Positions 54,185-64,000 of a stretch of DNA of 64,000 nt are shown here, in pieces (positions within the stretch are counted from its first letter, which is position 1; each line of letters starts with the position of its first letter). Made by a program: the position numbers and the translations under genes. Below the pieces are notes generated by a model. It did no database searches and was not told where the DNA came from. It saw only the letters and a program-made list of their open reading frames with translations. Source of the DNA: Hemerocallis citrina (taxonomy: Eukaryota; Streptophyta; Magnoliopsida; Asparagales; Asphodelaceae); contig CM030366.1 of NCBI GenBank assembly GCA_017893485.1, positions 205,151,826-205,215,825 of the forward strand, given 5' to 3'.

Positions 54185-54374
54185 CAGGGCCGGCCCTACC
54201 CTAGAGGCGGGTAAGGTGGCCGCCTTAGGCCCCCGGAGATTTTGCGATTTTAGGGGCCCCAAATTTGAACTTCCTTTGTAAATATAGGTACGTATTTTGC
54301 GCGTAAAAAAAAGTTATTAGGAGCCCCCATTTCGGAAGTTTGCCTGGGTCCCCGGGAACTCAGGGCTGGCCCTG
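54185..54374. mobile_element. 190-bp hAT MITE directly after the PPR gene
   Basis: Ends are CAGGGCCGGCCCT and AGGGCTGGCCCTG (inverted), and CCTCCCGG is duplicated on both sides (54177-54184, 54375-54382), the 8-bp size of hAT elements. It starts 25 bp after the PPR stop codon, so it is likely in the 3' untranslated region. It is related to the element at 13839-15839. Confidence 0.92.
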
Positions 54375-54382
54375 CCTCCCGG

Positions 54383-55157
54383 CCCCAACTTCCTTTTTCT
54401 TTCTCCTTTTCCATTGTAAGATTATTTTCAGCATTTATAATTAAAATTTTGTTACATCTCTCGTCCAATTGGAGAACTGAAAATATTATAGATAGTTCTC
54501 TCATGCTTGTACGTGATTTTGGATGAAGCGTATGCGTACTCTCCTTACTGATTCAATACGCAAAGATGTTTATCCCTGGCTGACACTTGCTGAGTCTAGC
54601 AGTAAAGAAGCAGTAGCATAATTAACAAAGCGAGAAATGACATCCATCACATCCATTATTGTTCTGACACGATTTACATTAACAGTTATTAAATATGTCA
54701 ATGGATGTAGAATCAAATCTGCAATCCCATGAATTTCACTTATTGTTACTTTTTACTGTGCTAGTACACATTACACACAAACAGAAGTTCATTTTTGTAG
54801 TTGGCTCATGTACTGGATGCAGTGCATTCTATAACCTATTAAACCAGCGTTACCACATTAAGTTTTTGTAGGCTCATGTACTGCCATACTGGTATGAGAG
54901 CAGCGTTACCACATAAAGAAACAGACTGTTGTAAGTTAAATAGTAACCAACCGCCTTGTGCAAAGTAAGTAATTTCTTCTTGTCTATTACATATTTTTTA
55001 GATTAAAAGAAAATTGAAGTCTTGTTCAATATTGTCAAAAGAAGTTCTGAACCTAGTAGCCCAAACTATTACTTTGGCTAATGATCAAAAGAGAGGGTTA
55101 TTATCCATTTAGAAGTGTAGATAAAAGTTCATGAAATTTTGTGGAAAGGGTTTTTTT
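54383..55157. other. Unassigned DNA downstream of the PPR gene
   Basis: No gene recognised. AT-rich from 54420. An ATTTATAATTAAAA motif near 54434 could be a polyadenylation region for the PPR transcript; this is a guess. Confidence 0.35.
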
Positions 55158-55395
55158 TACATGGGTATGGAAACTCGGTAAGGTATCGGGCATCAACTTA
55201 CATGGGTATGGAAATTGGGTATCCGTATTGGTCATCAGCTTACATGGGTGTGGAAACACGACATCAGTATTGGGCATCGGCCTGCCTTTTATCAGTAATA
55301 TTGGATGTCAGGAGTATGGCATCCGTATTGGGCATTAGCTTACATATGTGTGGAAACACGACATCGGCCTGCCTTTTATCAGTAATATTGTATAT
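55158..55395. repeat. Short tandem repeats around ACATGGGTRTGGAAA
   Basis: Units of about 50 bp with TTACATGGGTGTGGAAACACGACATC..TATTGGGCATC recur four times; a longer sub-block ending GGCCTGCCTTTTATCAGTAATATTG occurs twice (55280 and 55367). Open frames here are by-products of the repeat. Confidence 0.75.
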
Positions 55396-55489
55396 CAGGA
55401 GTATATGTTGGCAAACTTCTAGGCAGTGCATCTTGGTCGGCCGAGGTATGATACCATTTTTCGACATTTACAATCTTATCTACTCTATG

Positions 55490-56097
55490 TGATGATGGTA
55501 AAAATCGCAGCAGATCAGAGCCGTGCGATTTCTGCATAGATTTCAAAACATATACGGGCATATTAGCCATCAAAGGCCTATTTTACAGGTCTGGGTCCAC
55601 TCCAAGACATAAGCTTCTCCTAAGCCCATAAAAAGTGACAGACTAGGCCCACTAGGAGAGACACCCAGGCCATGCTGGCTAGGAGTCAAATCTCTCATTC
55701 CCTAACAAGGATATCTTATCTCTTGAGGGGGAGAGATGAAAGATCCGAGGGACACGAATCAATCTCTTGAAATGTCTTTTAGGCCTATACATACCCCCCA
55801 GTCACCAGGTAATCAAAAATTTGCCAGTTTTCACTGTCTTGCTTTCTATCTCTTTCTAGTTCTGACTTGAGCGTCGGAGGATCTGTCGCCGGGGGCCACC
55901 CCCCGGTGTTTCAGGCTTTTTGCAGGTCCATCAGCAACCGTCGAATTCAGATCACAAGAGGTCAATCAACGATCCAGATTCAATCTCAGGAACTCTGATA
56001 GTCTTTAACGGCCAGGATCACAGGTTTGACTTTTAGTAGTTTCCATCAATTATTAACTCACTATCTGTTTGCTCCCACACCGAAATAAATAGCAACA
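55490..56097 (+). repeat. Putative 5' LTR of a Tat/Ogre-type Ty3/gypsy element
   Basis: The right end (AATAGCAACA) is fixed by the primer-binding site that starts at 56101. The left end TGATGATGG is the best TG start but is unproven because no second LTR is in the window. It includes a stretch rich in CCCCCGGTG and GGGGGCCACC (55890-55905). Confidence 0.45.
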
Positions 56098-56100
56098 GAT

Positions 56101-56115
56101 TGGCTTCGTCTGTGG
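56101..56115 (+). other. Primer-binding site, Tat/Ogre type
   Basis: TGGCTTCGTCTGTGG, two changes from the TGGCGCCGTCTGTGG found after the 5' LTR of many plant Tat-lineage elements. It is not the initiator tRNA-Met type of the other elements here. Confidence 0.6.
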
Positions 56116-56142
56116 AAAACTACAGAAGTAGGAATTATCACC

Positions 56143-57225
56143 ATGCCACCAAGACTAAGAGGTAAAGGGGCGGCCTCCATCCGTCGAACTACCTCTCTTC
56201 GTCAACCAGCTTCTCCTATGGAAGATCAGATTCCTCCTCAACAGTCACCCCGACAGCCTAATCATGCTTCTTCCAACGGAGAGGCACCGGGGGACTCCCG
56301 ACAAAACCATCCTGAATAGCATCCTCAGTACGATCGCATCTCAGTCCATAATGCTTCAACTGGATCCCAAAACAAGGATGACCAAGTCCTTCACCGTATC
56401 CAAGAAGTAGAAGATCGTCTAGAACAAATGAAGAATAAGAGAAACTGCTCTAGCAAGGCCTACCGCCCTAGTCAACCTCCCTTCAGCAAAACCATCCTCG
56501 ATGCACCCGTTACAAGGGACTTCAAGGCTCCACAATTCGAATCCTACAACAGGGAATCAGACTCGACGGACCACAGTGAGAGCTTTAAAACACTCATGGT
56601 GGTCTACAATGCCACCGACGCACTCATATGTCGGACATTTTCCGCAACAATAAAAGGATCAGCAAGGGAATAATATTCATGTCTGAAACCCAAATCCATA
56701 TTTTCCTTCGATTAGCTCGAGGAATTCTTCATTGCACACTTCGTTACTAGCCAGAGAGCTGAGAAGACCAGCGCCTCCCTGCTAGAACTGAAACAAAAAG
56801 ATGGAGAACTGCTGAAAGACTTTGCCAAGCGCTTTATAACTGAAGCAAGGTCAATTTCCTCCTTGAACACTTCAGTAGCAGCTGCAGCATTTCGCCACAA
56901 CGCCACTAACAAAGACCTGAAAGCCTCTCTCGCCGAAAAGCCACCAAACGTTTTACTGCGCTCTTGTAAAGGAGTGACAAGTATATCAGGGTCGAGGGAG
57001 CTTTCTATCCTCAAGGCAAGAATGATTCATCTTCCGGGAACAAACGAATGAGTACAAGCGAGGAAGAACTCAAGGAGTTTCAGAAAAACGGTACAAGTTC
57101 ACACCGTCCAACTCTAGTGCCACGCTTTGACAAGTTCATTCCTCTCAATGCAAGCGTATCAGCCATCCTCACGGAAGTGGAGAAGAACGGAATAATCCAC
57201 CCTCACCCCCACGATATCAACGTCT
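56143..57225 (+). pseudogene. gag: Gag of the Tat/Ogre-type element, broken
   Basis: ATG 56143 starts a frame with Phe-Ser-Lys-Thr-Ile-Leu-Asp-Ala-Pro-Val, Phe-Lys-Ala-Pro, Tyr-Asn-Arg-Glu-Ser-Asp-Ser-Thr-Asp-His, Phe-Ile-Ala-His-Phe-Val-Thr-Ser-Gln-Arg, and Glu-Leu-Leu-Lys-Asp-Phe-Ala-Lys-Arg-Phe, the Tat-lineage Gag core. Stops in the same frame at about 56317, 56671 and 56713, and a frameshift near 56980, break it. It cannot give a full Gag protein. Confidence 0.8.
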
Positions 57226-58398
57226 AGCAGAAGAAGAGACAAAAACAAGTGGTGCACATTTCACAGAGATCATGGACACACTATTGACAACTGTCGAGCC
57301 CTTAAAGAAGAACTGGATGCCCTGATTCGTAGGGGCTATCTCTCCAACTTCGTCCAGAAAGACAACGACGCCGAAAATCCTCCGCCCCGGGGGGATAATA
57401 AGCGTCAGCAGAGGCCATCCGAGTCGCAAGACTCTGAACACATGGCCTTCCTTCAATCCATTCATGGAGGCTCGATGGGGAAAGATTCCAACTCCTCCTG
57501 CAAAGCTTTTGTCAGCAAGGTCAACTCCATAGGTTACATTCCGCCTGCCAAACGCACCGGAGTCCCGATATCTTTCTCCAACAAGGACTTAGAAGGCGTC
57601 CAAACACTTCATTGCGACGCATTGGTCATAAGCCTTTGCATGCTAAATCTTGAGGTACGCCGCATCCTGGTGGACAATGACAATTCAGTAAACATCCTCC
57701 TCATGACCACATTCGAGGCTCTCAAGCTCTCCCGAGACCGACTCAAGCCAGCCGGTTATACGCTCCACGGATTCTCCGGTGTCCCCGTTCAAGTAGAAGG
57801 AGTCGCCACATTGGATGTGACAATAGAGAAACCCCTCGCTATTCGAACAGAAGCACTGGGATTTATGATGGTCGATGTGAACGCTGTATACAATGCTATA
57901 TTCGGCCATTCCGGTCTAGCGGCATTCCATGCAGTTGACTCTGCATTTCACATAGAAATGAAGTTTCCAAAAACAGCTGGCATAGGCCAAGCTGTAGGAA
58001 GCCAACATGCAGCACGAGCATGCTGCACCGCTACAATGGGGGGACTCGGTTTTCCCCTCGACGTCATAGAGCTACCGCCAGAAAGCAGTCACAATAATTC
58101 AAAAACTGTAAACGAGCTTGAAGCTACCACCATAACCAACTCTACCAAGAACTTCCAAACCTGCCACATCATCTCTCACCAGGTCCAAACTAATTCTCAT
58201 CATGACACAGTAATAAACCTGATTCCCTTGCCCGAAGCCACTCCACTCAGTCAACGGAAACAAATAATTTTGCCTAAACGCATTGGTGCATTCCAAGATT
58301 TTCCTTTCTCTATGCAAAATAATGGGGGGCTCCTTCCAAAACAGGTAAGTTCAGGCAAGGTCTACCAAGTTATTCGCCTAAACGGCTCATCAACTTGA
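57226..58398 (+). pseudogene. Gag C-terminus and retropepsin-like domain, Tat/Ogre type
   Basis: A frame open from about 57226 (first ATG 57442) has a zinc-knuckle-like Cys-Thr-Phe-His-Arg-Asp-His-Gly-His-Thr-Ile-Asp-Asn-Cys (57261-57302). The protease-like domain follows (Val-Arg-Arg-Ile-Leu-Val-Asp-Asn-Asp-Asn-Ser-Val-Asn-Ile-Leu, where the family has Gly-Ser-Ser after the Asp-X), then Leu-His-Gly-Phe-Ser-Gly and Tyr-Asn-Ala-Ile-Phe-Gly. The altered active site suggests an inactive protease. The frame stops at 58398 and no RT follows; the next 5 kb is tandem repeat. I read it as a non-autonomous Gag-protease element. Confidence 0.8.
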
Positions 58399-58460
58399 AG
58401 ACCCGGGGGGCAAGGAGATATCAACAGGGACTTGAAAAGTAGAACACCTTATGAAGTACA

Positions 58461-58615
58461 ACGAGAGTATCTGAAAATGCGCTCTCCTAACAACGAAAGT
58501 GTCTAAAACGTGCTCTCCTAACAATGAGAGTGTCTGAAACGCGCTCTCCTAACAACGAAAGTGTCTAAAAATGCACTCTCCTAACAACGAGGGGATCTGA
58601 AATGTCCTCTCTTAA
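58461..58615 (+). repeat. Tandem repeat A, ~31-bp unit, about 5 copies
   Basis: Units read TCTGAAAYGCGCTCTCCTAACAACGARAGTG with small changes. They begin 60 bp after the protease frame ends, next to a purine-rich CCGGGGGGCAAGGAGAT (58402). Confidence 0.9.
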
Positions 58616-58627
58616 TAGTAATAGCAA

Positions 58628-58753
58628 TAGCAAATTTTGTCAATTTGTAACAGTGGCTAGCCACTAGAGCAGCCGCTTAGTTTTATTCTCCAGCAAATTT
58701 TCTCAATTTGTAATAACGGCCAGCCACTAGAGCAGCCGCTTAGTTTTATTTTC
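58628..58753 (+). repeat. Tandem repeat B, 63-bp unit, two copies
   Basis: Each copy has AGCAAATTTT-TCAATTTGTAA, a palindromic GTGGCTAGCCAC-type core (CGGCCAGCCAC in the second) and GAGCAGCCGCTTAGTTTTATT. Confidence 0.9.
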
Positions 58754-58779
58754 CAGCAAATATAGTACGAACTTTTGCA

Positions 58780-59710
58780 AATATAGATGCATACAATGAG
58801 TTGAGTGCCAAACTTGTACACAAAAACAACACCAAAAACTCATTAAAAGCTTCATACAAGACGGGTTCGGAGTCCATATCCATGGTTCAAAGTTACTCCA
58901 GCAATTTACAATGAAATAAGTTCAGGGTGCGCTTCACCATTCGATCTGCTCCTACAACCTGTTAATTCATCAAAGCAAACAACGAGCTAAACGCCCAACT
59001 TACACTTAGAGTGGCGCTACACACTCATTATAAGCTTTCTACAACGCAAGTTCGAAATCCAGAACCACAACTCGGGACGTATGCAACGTGCAATCATGCA
59101 CGTTTAGAACACAACTCACTGATCGATCTGTTCCTGCAACTAGTTAAACTTCCTTGGAGAGTTATACAACGAGTTGAGTGCCACACTTATACATTTAAGC
59201 AGCACCAAACACTCGTTATAAGTCTTCCCGTAAGACAGATTCGGAGTCCATACCCATGGCTCGATAGAGACTAACAATTTGCATTAACGCAAGTTCATAG
59301 TGCACTTCTCCATTCGATCTGCTTCTGCAATCCGTTGGTGCCTCGAAGACTGGTTCGGAGTTCATACACTTGGTTCAAAAGAGACTGTTAATTTGCAAAG
59401 AAGCAAGTTCAGAGTGCGTTTTGCCATTCAATTTGCTCCTGCAACCTGTTAATACTTAAACTAACAAGTTCGGAATCCATACCCATGGTTCAGAGTTACT
59501 CTCGCAACCTGTAGTGACACACATTCGGAGTTCAACTTGCCATTCGATCTGTTCCTACAACTAGTTAAATTTTCTCAACAACAGATTAAGAGGTCCAAAA
59601 TCATGGATCGGAGTTACTCTAGCAGCACTTGGAGTTCAACTTTCCATTCGATGTGACTCTCATAATCTGTCAGAGGCCCCATACAGCAAGTTTGGAAAAC
59701 ATCTCTCCTT
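58780..59710 (+). repeat. Tandem repeat C, long diverged units
   Basis: Recurring blocks are TTCGGAGTCCATACCCATGG, CCATTCGATCTGCTCCTGCAA and GAGTTGAGTGCCACACTT, in units of roughly 120-370 bp with gaps. Divergence is high, so copy number is uncertain. Confidence 0.65.
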
Positions 59711-60600
59711 CAGAGTTGTTCCTACAACTAGCTGGGTTCAAGACGGAGTAATGCTAAACTCCGTCATACACCGTCGACAGCTCTTTAAGCTATACACAAC
59801 AGACTTGAGGCCCTATTATTTAGCGACAAAGAACCCGTCGATGGCACATCAACCATGACAGTAAGGATCAAGCATATGAAAGGAATCCTTTGAATCGCAG
59901 AACTACCGCAATCTTATATGTTCAGATCCAGTGGCACTACAGATGTCTACAAATACAGAATGGCCAGTCCAGAGTCCAACTCTCCTCGAGAGCAACTCAT
60001 ACGACTATCCAACCCCCAAGACGATGTATCACAGGACAAGACACCAGCGTGTAGAAGACTTCTTATTCCACAAATTACAAGTCTCATTACAATAGCAAAG
60101 TTACAATAACTCCACGTTTCATGTCTAGGAATCGCTACCAAAAGTCCTGCGAACACTATACAACAAACTATCATGTAAGTTGTTCTTCCAGCTATACACA
60201 CTGGAGAGATGCTCTACCTAAGAGAAACAAATCTCCTCGCCGGCCTCCTACCAGCTAACAGCTCCCTAGGGCCGCCTCAACTCTTGATGATGATATTTAA
60301 GACAAGCCTTCTTTAGACGAGCAAACTCCAAGTTTATCTGAACACATTCACTTGGGCAAGATCCAACTCCATCTTGCTTGAAGCGCCGTACAAATGGGAG
60401 AGTTCCAACTCCGTTAAGCACAACGTATTACGAAGGAGGGCAAGCTCAGTGTCCCGGGGAACCTCACTCGATGCACGCAACTACTTGTCAGTAAAGAGAA
60501 GAATGGAATCATCTCAACGCTGAATAAACACAAGTGACTTCACTTCCACACTAAGAAGATTCAGAATACCTACAACTCATTCGCTCTAAGAATGAGTTTG
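59711..60600. other. Diverged segment between repeat arrays
   Basis: I see no gene and no clear tandem unit here; weak motifs from repeats C and D (AACTCCATC, CAACTCCGT) recur near 60340-60420. Likely decayed repeat. Confidence 0.4.
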
Positions 60601-60689
60601 GCGCTCTGCACGCCACTTGAGTTCCTCCGGCCAACCACTCGTCAACATCGAGCAACGGGTTCAACGATTTGATCCGCATATGTTTGGTA

Positions 60690-62330
60690 AAAAGAATAAT
60701 CTTCTCCGCTCACTGCGTGAGTCTCATTAAGAGCTCGTTGGCTCCAAACAACAAGTTCAATGCCTTGGTCCTTGTTTGGGTTACACCAAATGGGCTTGTT
60801 GGCTCCCAAACAATGAGTTCAACGCTCTGCTCTCCGCACGAGCTCTGTCTACAACTCGTTGGTCCCAAACAATGAGTTTAGCGCCTTGCTCTTCGCTCAG
60901 TCTTCATCTATAACTCATTGGCTCCAGAAAACGAGTTCAACGCCTTGATCTTCGCTCAGGCTCCGTCTAAAACTCGTTGACTCCGAACATTGAGTTCAAC
61001 TCTCCGCTCACTGCGCGAGCTCTATCAATAACTCGTTCATTCCGAACAACGAGTTCAATGTTCTACTCTTCGCTTGAGCTCCATCAACAATTTGTTGGCT
61101 CCCAACAACGAGTTCAATGCCTTGGTCTTCGCTCAAGCTCCACCAAATAGCTCGTTGGCTCCAAACAACTAGTCCAACGTTCCGCACCCTGCTTGGGCTC
61201 CATCAACGACTCGTTGACTCCAAACAACGAGTTCAATGCCTTGGTCTTCGCTCAAGTTCCACCAAATAGCTCGTTGACTCCCAAACAATGAGTTCAACAC
61301 TCTGCTCCCCGCATGAGCTTCGTCTACAACTCGTTGGTCTTAAACAACGAGTTCAGCGCATTGCTCTTCGCTCAGGCTTCATCAACAACTCGTTGGCTCC
61401 AACCAGCAGGTTCAATGCTCTGCTCTCTGCATGAGCTCCGTCTACAAATCGTTGACTCCGAACAATGAGATCAACTCTCCGCTCACTGCGCGAGCTCTAT
61501 CAATAACTCGTCCACTCCGAACATTGAGTTCAACGCTTTGCTCTTCGCATGAGCTCTGTCTACAACTCGTTGGCCCCAAACAACGAGTTCGACGTTTTGC
61601 TCTACGCTCAGGCTTCTTCAACAGCTTGTTGGATCCAAACAACGAATTCAATGTTCTACTCTTCGCTTGAGCTCCGTTACGGAATTACCTCTCCAAACAA
61701 TGAGTCCAACGCCTCGGTCATCGCTCAGGCTCTGCCAAATAGCTCGTTGGCTCCAAACAACGAGTTCAACGCCATGCTCTCCGTACGAGCTTCGTCTACA
61801 ACTCGTCAGGTCCAAACAAAGAGTTCGATGCTCTGTTCTCCGCACGAGCTCCATCTATAGCTCATTGGCCCCAAACAACGAGTTCGACGCCTTGCTCTAT
61901 GCTTGAGCTCCATCAATCACTCGTTGGCCCCAAACAACGAGTTCAATGCTCCGCACTTCGCTTGGGCTCCATCAATGAATCTTTGACTTCGAACGACTAG
62001 TTTAATGCCTTGGTATTCGCTTAAGCTTCACCAAAGAGTTCGTTGACTCCAAACGACAAGTTCTATGCTCTGATTGCCACTTGATCTTCGTCAACAACTT
62101 GTTGGCCCTGGACAACGAGTTCAATGCTCTGCTGCCCGCATGAGCTCCGTCAACTACTCGTTGGCTCTACACAACGAGTTCGACACCTGGGTCTCCGCCC
62201 AAGCACCGTCAACAACTCGTTGGCACCAAACAACGGGTTCAATGTTCTACTCACCGCGTAAGCACCATTGATAACTTGTTGGCTCCAAACAACAAGTTCA
62301 AACTACCAGCTCCATTACGAGTGGTCTCTA
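60690..62330 (+). repeat. Tandem repeat D, ~59-bp unit, stem-loop in most copies
   Basis: More than two dozen diverged units follow the plan AACTCGTTG-GCTCCAAA-CAACGAGTT then a variable GCTCTSCWCTYCGCTYGAGCT-like part. The first half is a stem-loop with a stem of up to nine base pairs (AACTCGTTG/CAACGAGTT) and an eight-base loop. Examples start near 60726, 61030, 61207, 61566, 61738 and 62214. Open frames of 60-100 codons here come from the repeat and are not genes. Confidence 0.85.
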
Positions 62331-63520
62331 TAAACTCACTGGGATCAAATGATAGTTTCTAAATCAACTCGATCAAGGAGTTGCCTCTCTAAACTTGCTG
62401 AGGCCAAACAGCAAGTTCCAGCTCAAGTTCATCTCATAGCTCTCCCTACAAACTCGTCAGGATCAAACGACAGTCTCTACATTAGCTCTATCTCAGAGTT
62501 GTCTCTAAACTCGCCAGAGTCAAACGACAGTTTTTGGACCAACTCAATGAAAGAGTTGTCTCTACATGCTTGCTGGGCACAAACAGCAGGTGCAACATCC
62601 AACTCTGTCATAGAGTCTTCTTTAAACTCATCGGGATCAAATGACAGTTTCTACATCAGCTCCACCACGAGTTTCCCCTTGAAAACTCGTCGGGATCAAA
62701 CAATGGTTTGTAAATCAGCTCTATCTCAGAGTTATCTCTAAACTCGCTAGAGTCAAACGGTAGTTTCTGGACCAACTCAATCAAACAGTTGTCTCTACAC
62801 GCTTGCTGGGTGCAAACATCAGGTGCAACATCCAATTTTGTCATAGAGCCTTCTCTAAACTCACCAGGATTAAACGACAGTTTCTACATCAGCTCCACCA
62901 CGAGTTTCCCCTACAAACTCGTCGGGATCAAACGACAGTTTCTACATCAGCCCTATCTCAGAGTTGTCTCTAAAACTCGTCGGAGTCAAACGATATTTTC
63001 TGGACCAACTCAATCAAAGAGTTGTCTCTACACGCTTGCTGACCTCAAATAGCAGGTGCAACGTCAAACTCCGTCATAGATCCCTCTCTAAGCTTGTTGG
63101 GAACAAACAACAAGTCCAACACACAACTCCATCACGAAGTTTCCTCTATAAACTCGTTGGGGTCAAACGGCAGTTTCTGGACCAACTCAATCAAAGAGTT
63201 ATCTCTAGACACTTACTGAGCGCAAACAGCAGGTGCAACATCCAACTCCGTCACGCAGTAACCTTTATAAACCTGCGGGGTCCAAATAACAAGTTCAAGC
63301 TCAAGTCTATCTCATAGCTCTCTTTAAACTCGCTAGGGTCAAACAGTAGTTTCTACATCAACTCGGTCAAAGAGTTGTCTTTACAAACTTGCCTGGATCA
63401 AACGGCAAGCTCAACATTCAACTCCGGTGCATAGTTCTCTACACGCTTGCCGGGCGCAAACGGCAAACTCAAAACGTTCAACTCTGTCCCGGATATGCCA
63501 CAACAACTTATTGGGATCAA
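62331..63520 (+). repeat. Tandem repeat E, ~58-60-bp unit, stem-loop in most copies
   Basis: Related to D but with cores such as AAACTCGTCGGGATCAAACG followed by ACAGTTTC, and CTTGCTGGGCGCAAACAGCAGG. These pair as AAACT-GTCG/CGAC-AGTTT with one bulged C, and as TTGCTG/CAGCAG. Units alternate with GAGTTGTCTCTA and CCAACTC spacers. A higher-order period of about 230-240 bp is suggested by the recurrence of GACCAACTCAATCAAAGAGTTG-type sequence near 62533, 62771, 63002 and 63179. Confidence 0.8.
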
Positions 63521-63620
63521 ATAACAAGTCTGTAACAGCTCTCACAGGACAGCTACAGGTGTACAAGATCCACCAATCACGGGTTACGAAGTAAAAAGTT
63601 GGGTATACACATATGATTGA

Positions 63621-63640
63621 CTATATATATATATATATAT
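63621..63640. repeat. (TA)n microsatellite
   Basis: About ten TA units between the repeat array and the right-edge region. Confidence 0.9.
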
Positions 63641-63699
63641 GTTACTGCATATACACAACAATATACATATAAAAAAATTGTATGCAAACCTAACTCCAA

Positions 63700-64000
63700 A
63701 ATACTTCAAAAACCCCCTAAAGTGAGCTTGCGGATTAGATGAGTAATGGGACGAAGTTGGGTCGGGTTCGGATCCACAAAACAAAGCCCAAACCCTCAAA
63801 TGAAGCCAAAATCAGCCAAGGGGTATTAACAGGTCGGGTTTGCGCCCACAAACCCGAAATCGCTCTGCTCTCCTCTTCTTCTTCTTCCTCTTCTTCAGAT
63901 TTTGAGCGCCAAAATCCCGCCCTTGAACAAACTCCAACTCGTCCTCTCCACCTCATCCAACTCCAACTCCGACCTCGGAGTTTTCACCGTCTCTAAGACA
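63700..64000 (+). promoter_or_regulatory. Possible promoter/5' leader of a host gene with E2F-like sites
   Basis: GCGCCAAA (63906-63913) overlaps AAATCCCGCC (63911-63920); both fit the E2F consensus TTTSSCGC on the minus strand and are typical of S-phase gene promoters. A CT-rich leader-like stretch (63865-63900) and a C-rich, AT-poor composition follow. The 85-codon open frame (from 63739) has no recognisable product. The gene would start beyond the window. Confidence 0.35.

Noticed and set aside
55139..55492. 117-codon ORF with repeated Tyr-Met-Gly-like segments
   Set aside because: It arises from the short tandem repeat; no domain.
60690..63520. Regular repeats resembling a CRISPR array
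   Set aside because: Units are contiguous and diverged with no unique spacers of fixed size, and the DNA is clearly from a plant; it is a tandem repeat.

Overview
This window is plant nuclear DNA, most likely from an angiosperm. It has long AT-rich stretches, plant LTR retrotransposons primed by initiator tRNA-Met, plant-type MITEs, Helitrons, L1 and RTE LINE fragments, and an intronless PLS-class pentatricopeptide repeat (PPR) gene. I see only one complete host gene (PPR, 52576-54159, +). There is also one exon of an Mpo1-like (DUF962) gene (1859-2179, -). Nearly everything else is mobile or repeated DNA, much of it nested. I cannot name a species.

Layout. 1-4 kb: Mpo1-like first exon, a 61-bp tandem duplication, a GGGTC-rich repeat and a MITE. 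4.0-12.7 kb: an AT-rich element with about 1-kb inverted arms. It holds a foldback with Helitron-like ends and a probable solo LTR, which holds a TRIM-like element and a small Helitron; a second Helitron sits inside one TRIM LTR. 13.1-18.0 kb: a MITE with telomere-like motifs, a hAT-like element split by an L1 fragment, a second hAT-like element and a minus-strand Helitron. 18.06-30.9 kb: an RTE-type LINE 3' end split by a young 12-kb Ty3/gypsy chromovirus (Tekay/Del-like, 3.4-kb LTRs, TSD GACCT) with intact-looking RT, RNase H, integrase and chromodomain. 31.5-37.6 kb: a MITE with iterated palindromes, an L1 3' fragment, a 1-kb foldback with 9-bp TSD, and a Mutator-like element carrying a nested MITE and tandem repeats.

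40.6-44.0 kb: a small minus-strand LTR retrotransposon (TSD GTCCC) whose interior is largely host gene pieces in one orientation: a SWI3D-like ZZ finger, a NUP96 segment, a BAH domain, an unidentified helical segment and the N-terminal half of a RAD51 ATPase core. This is the most exciting object here. 46.6-52.1 kb: two decayed Ty1/copia elements. 52.6-54.4 kb: the PPR gene, with a 190-bp hAT MITE 25 bp past its stop.

55.5-63.5 kb: a Ty3/gypsy element of the Tat/Ogre type that has gag and a protease-like domain but no RT or integrase. It is followed by about 5 kb of diverged tandem repeats in which most monomers contain a short stem-loop. The last 300 bases look like the promoter or 5' leader of a host gene with E2F-like sites.

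No operon logic applies. The coding parts of the elements act within each element (Gag packages RNA, protease processes, RT/RNase H copies, integrase inserts), and the host genes are independent of them.
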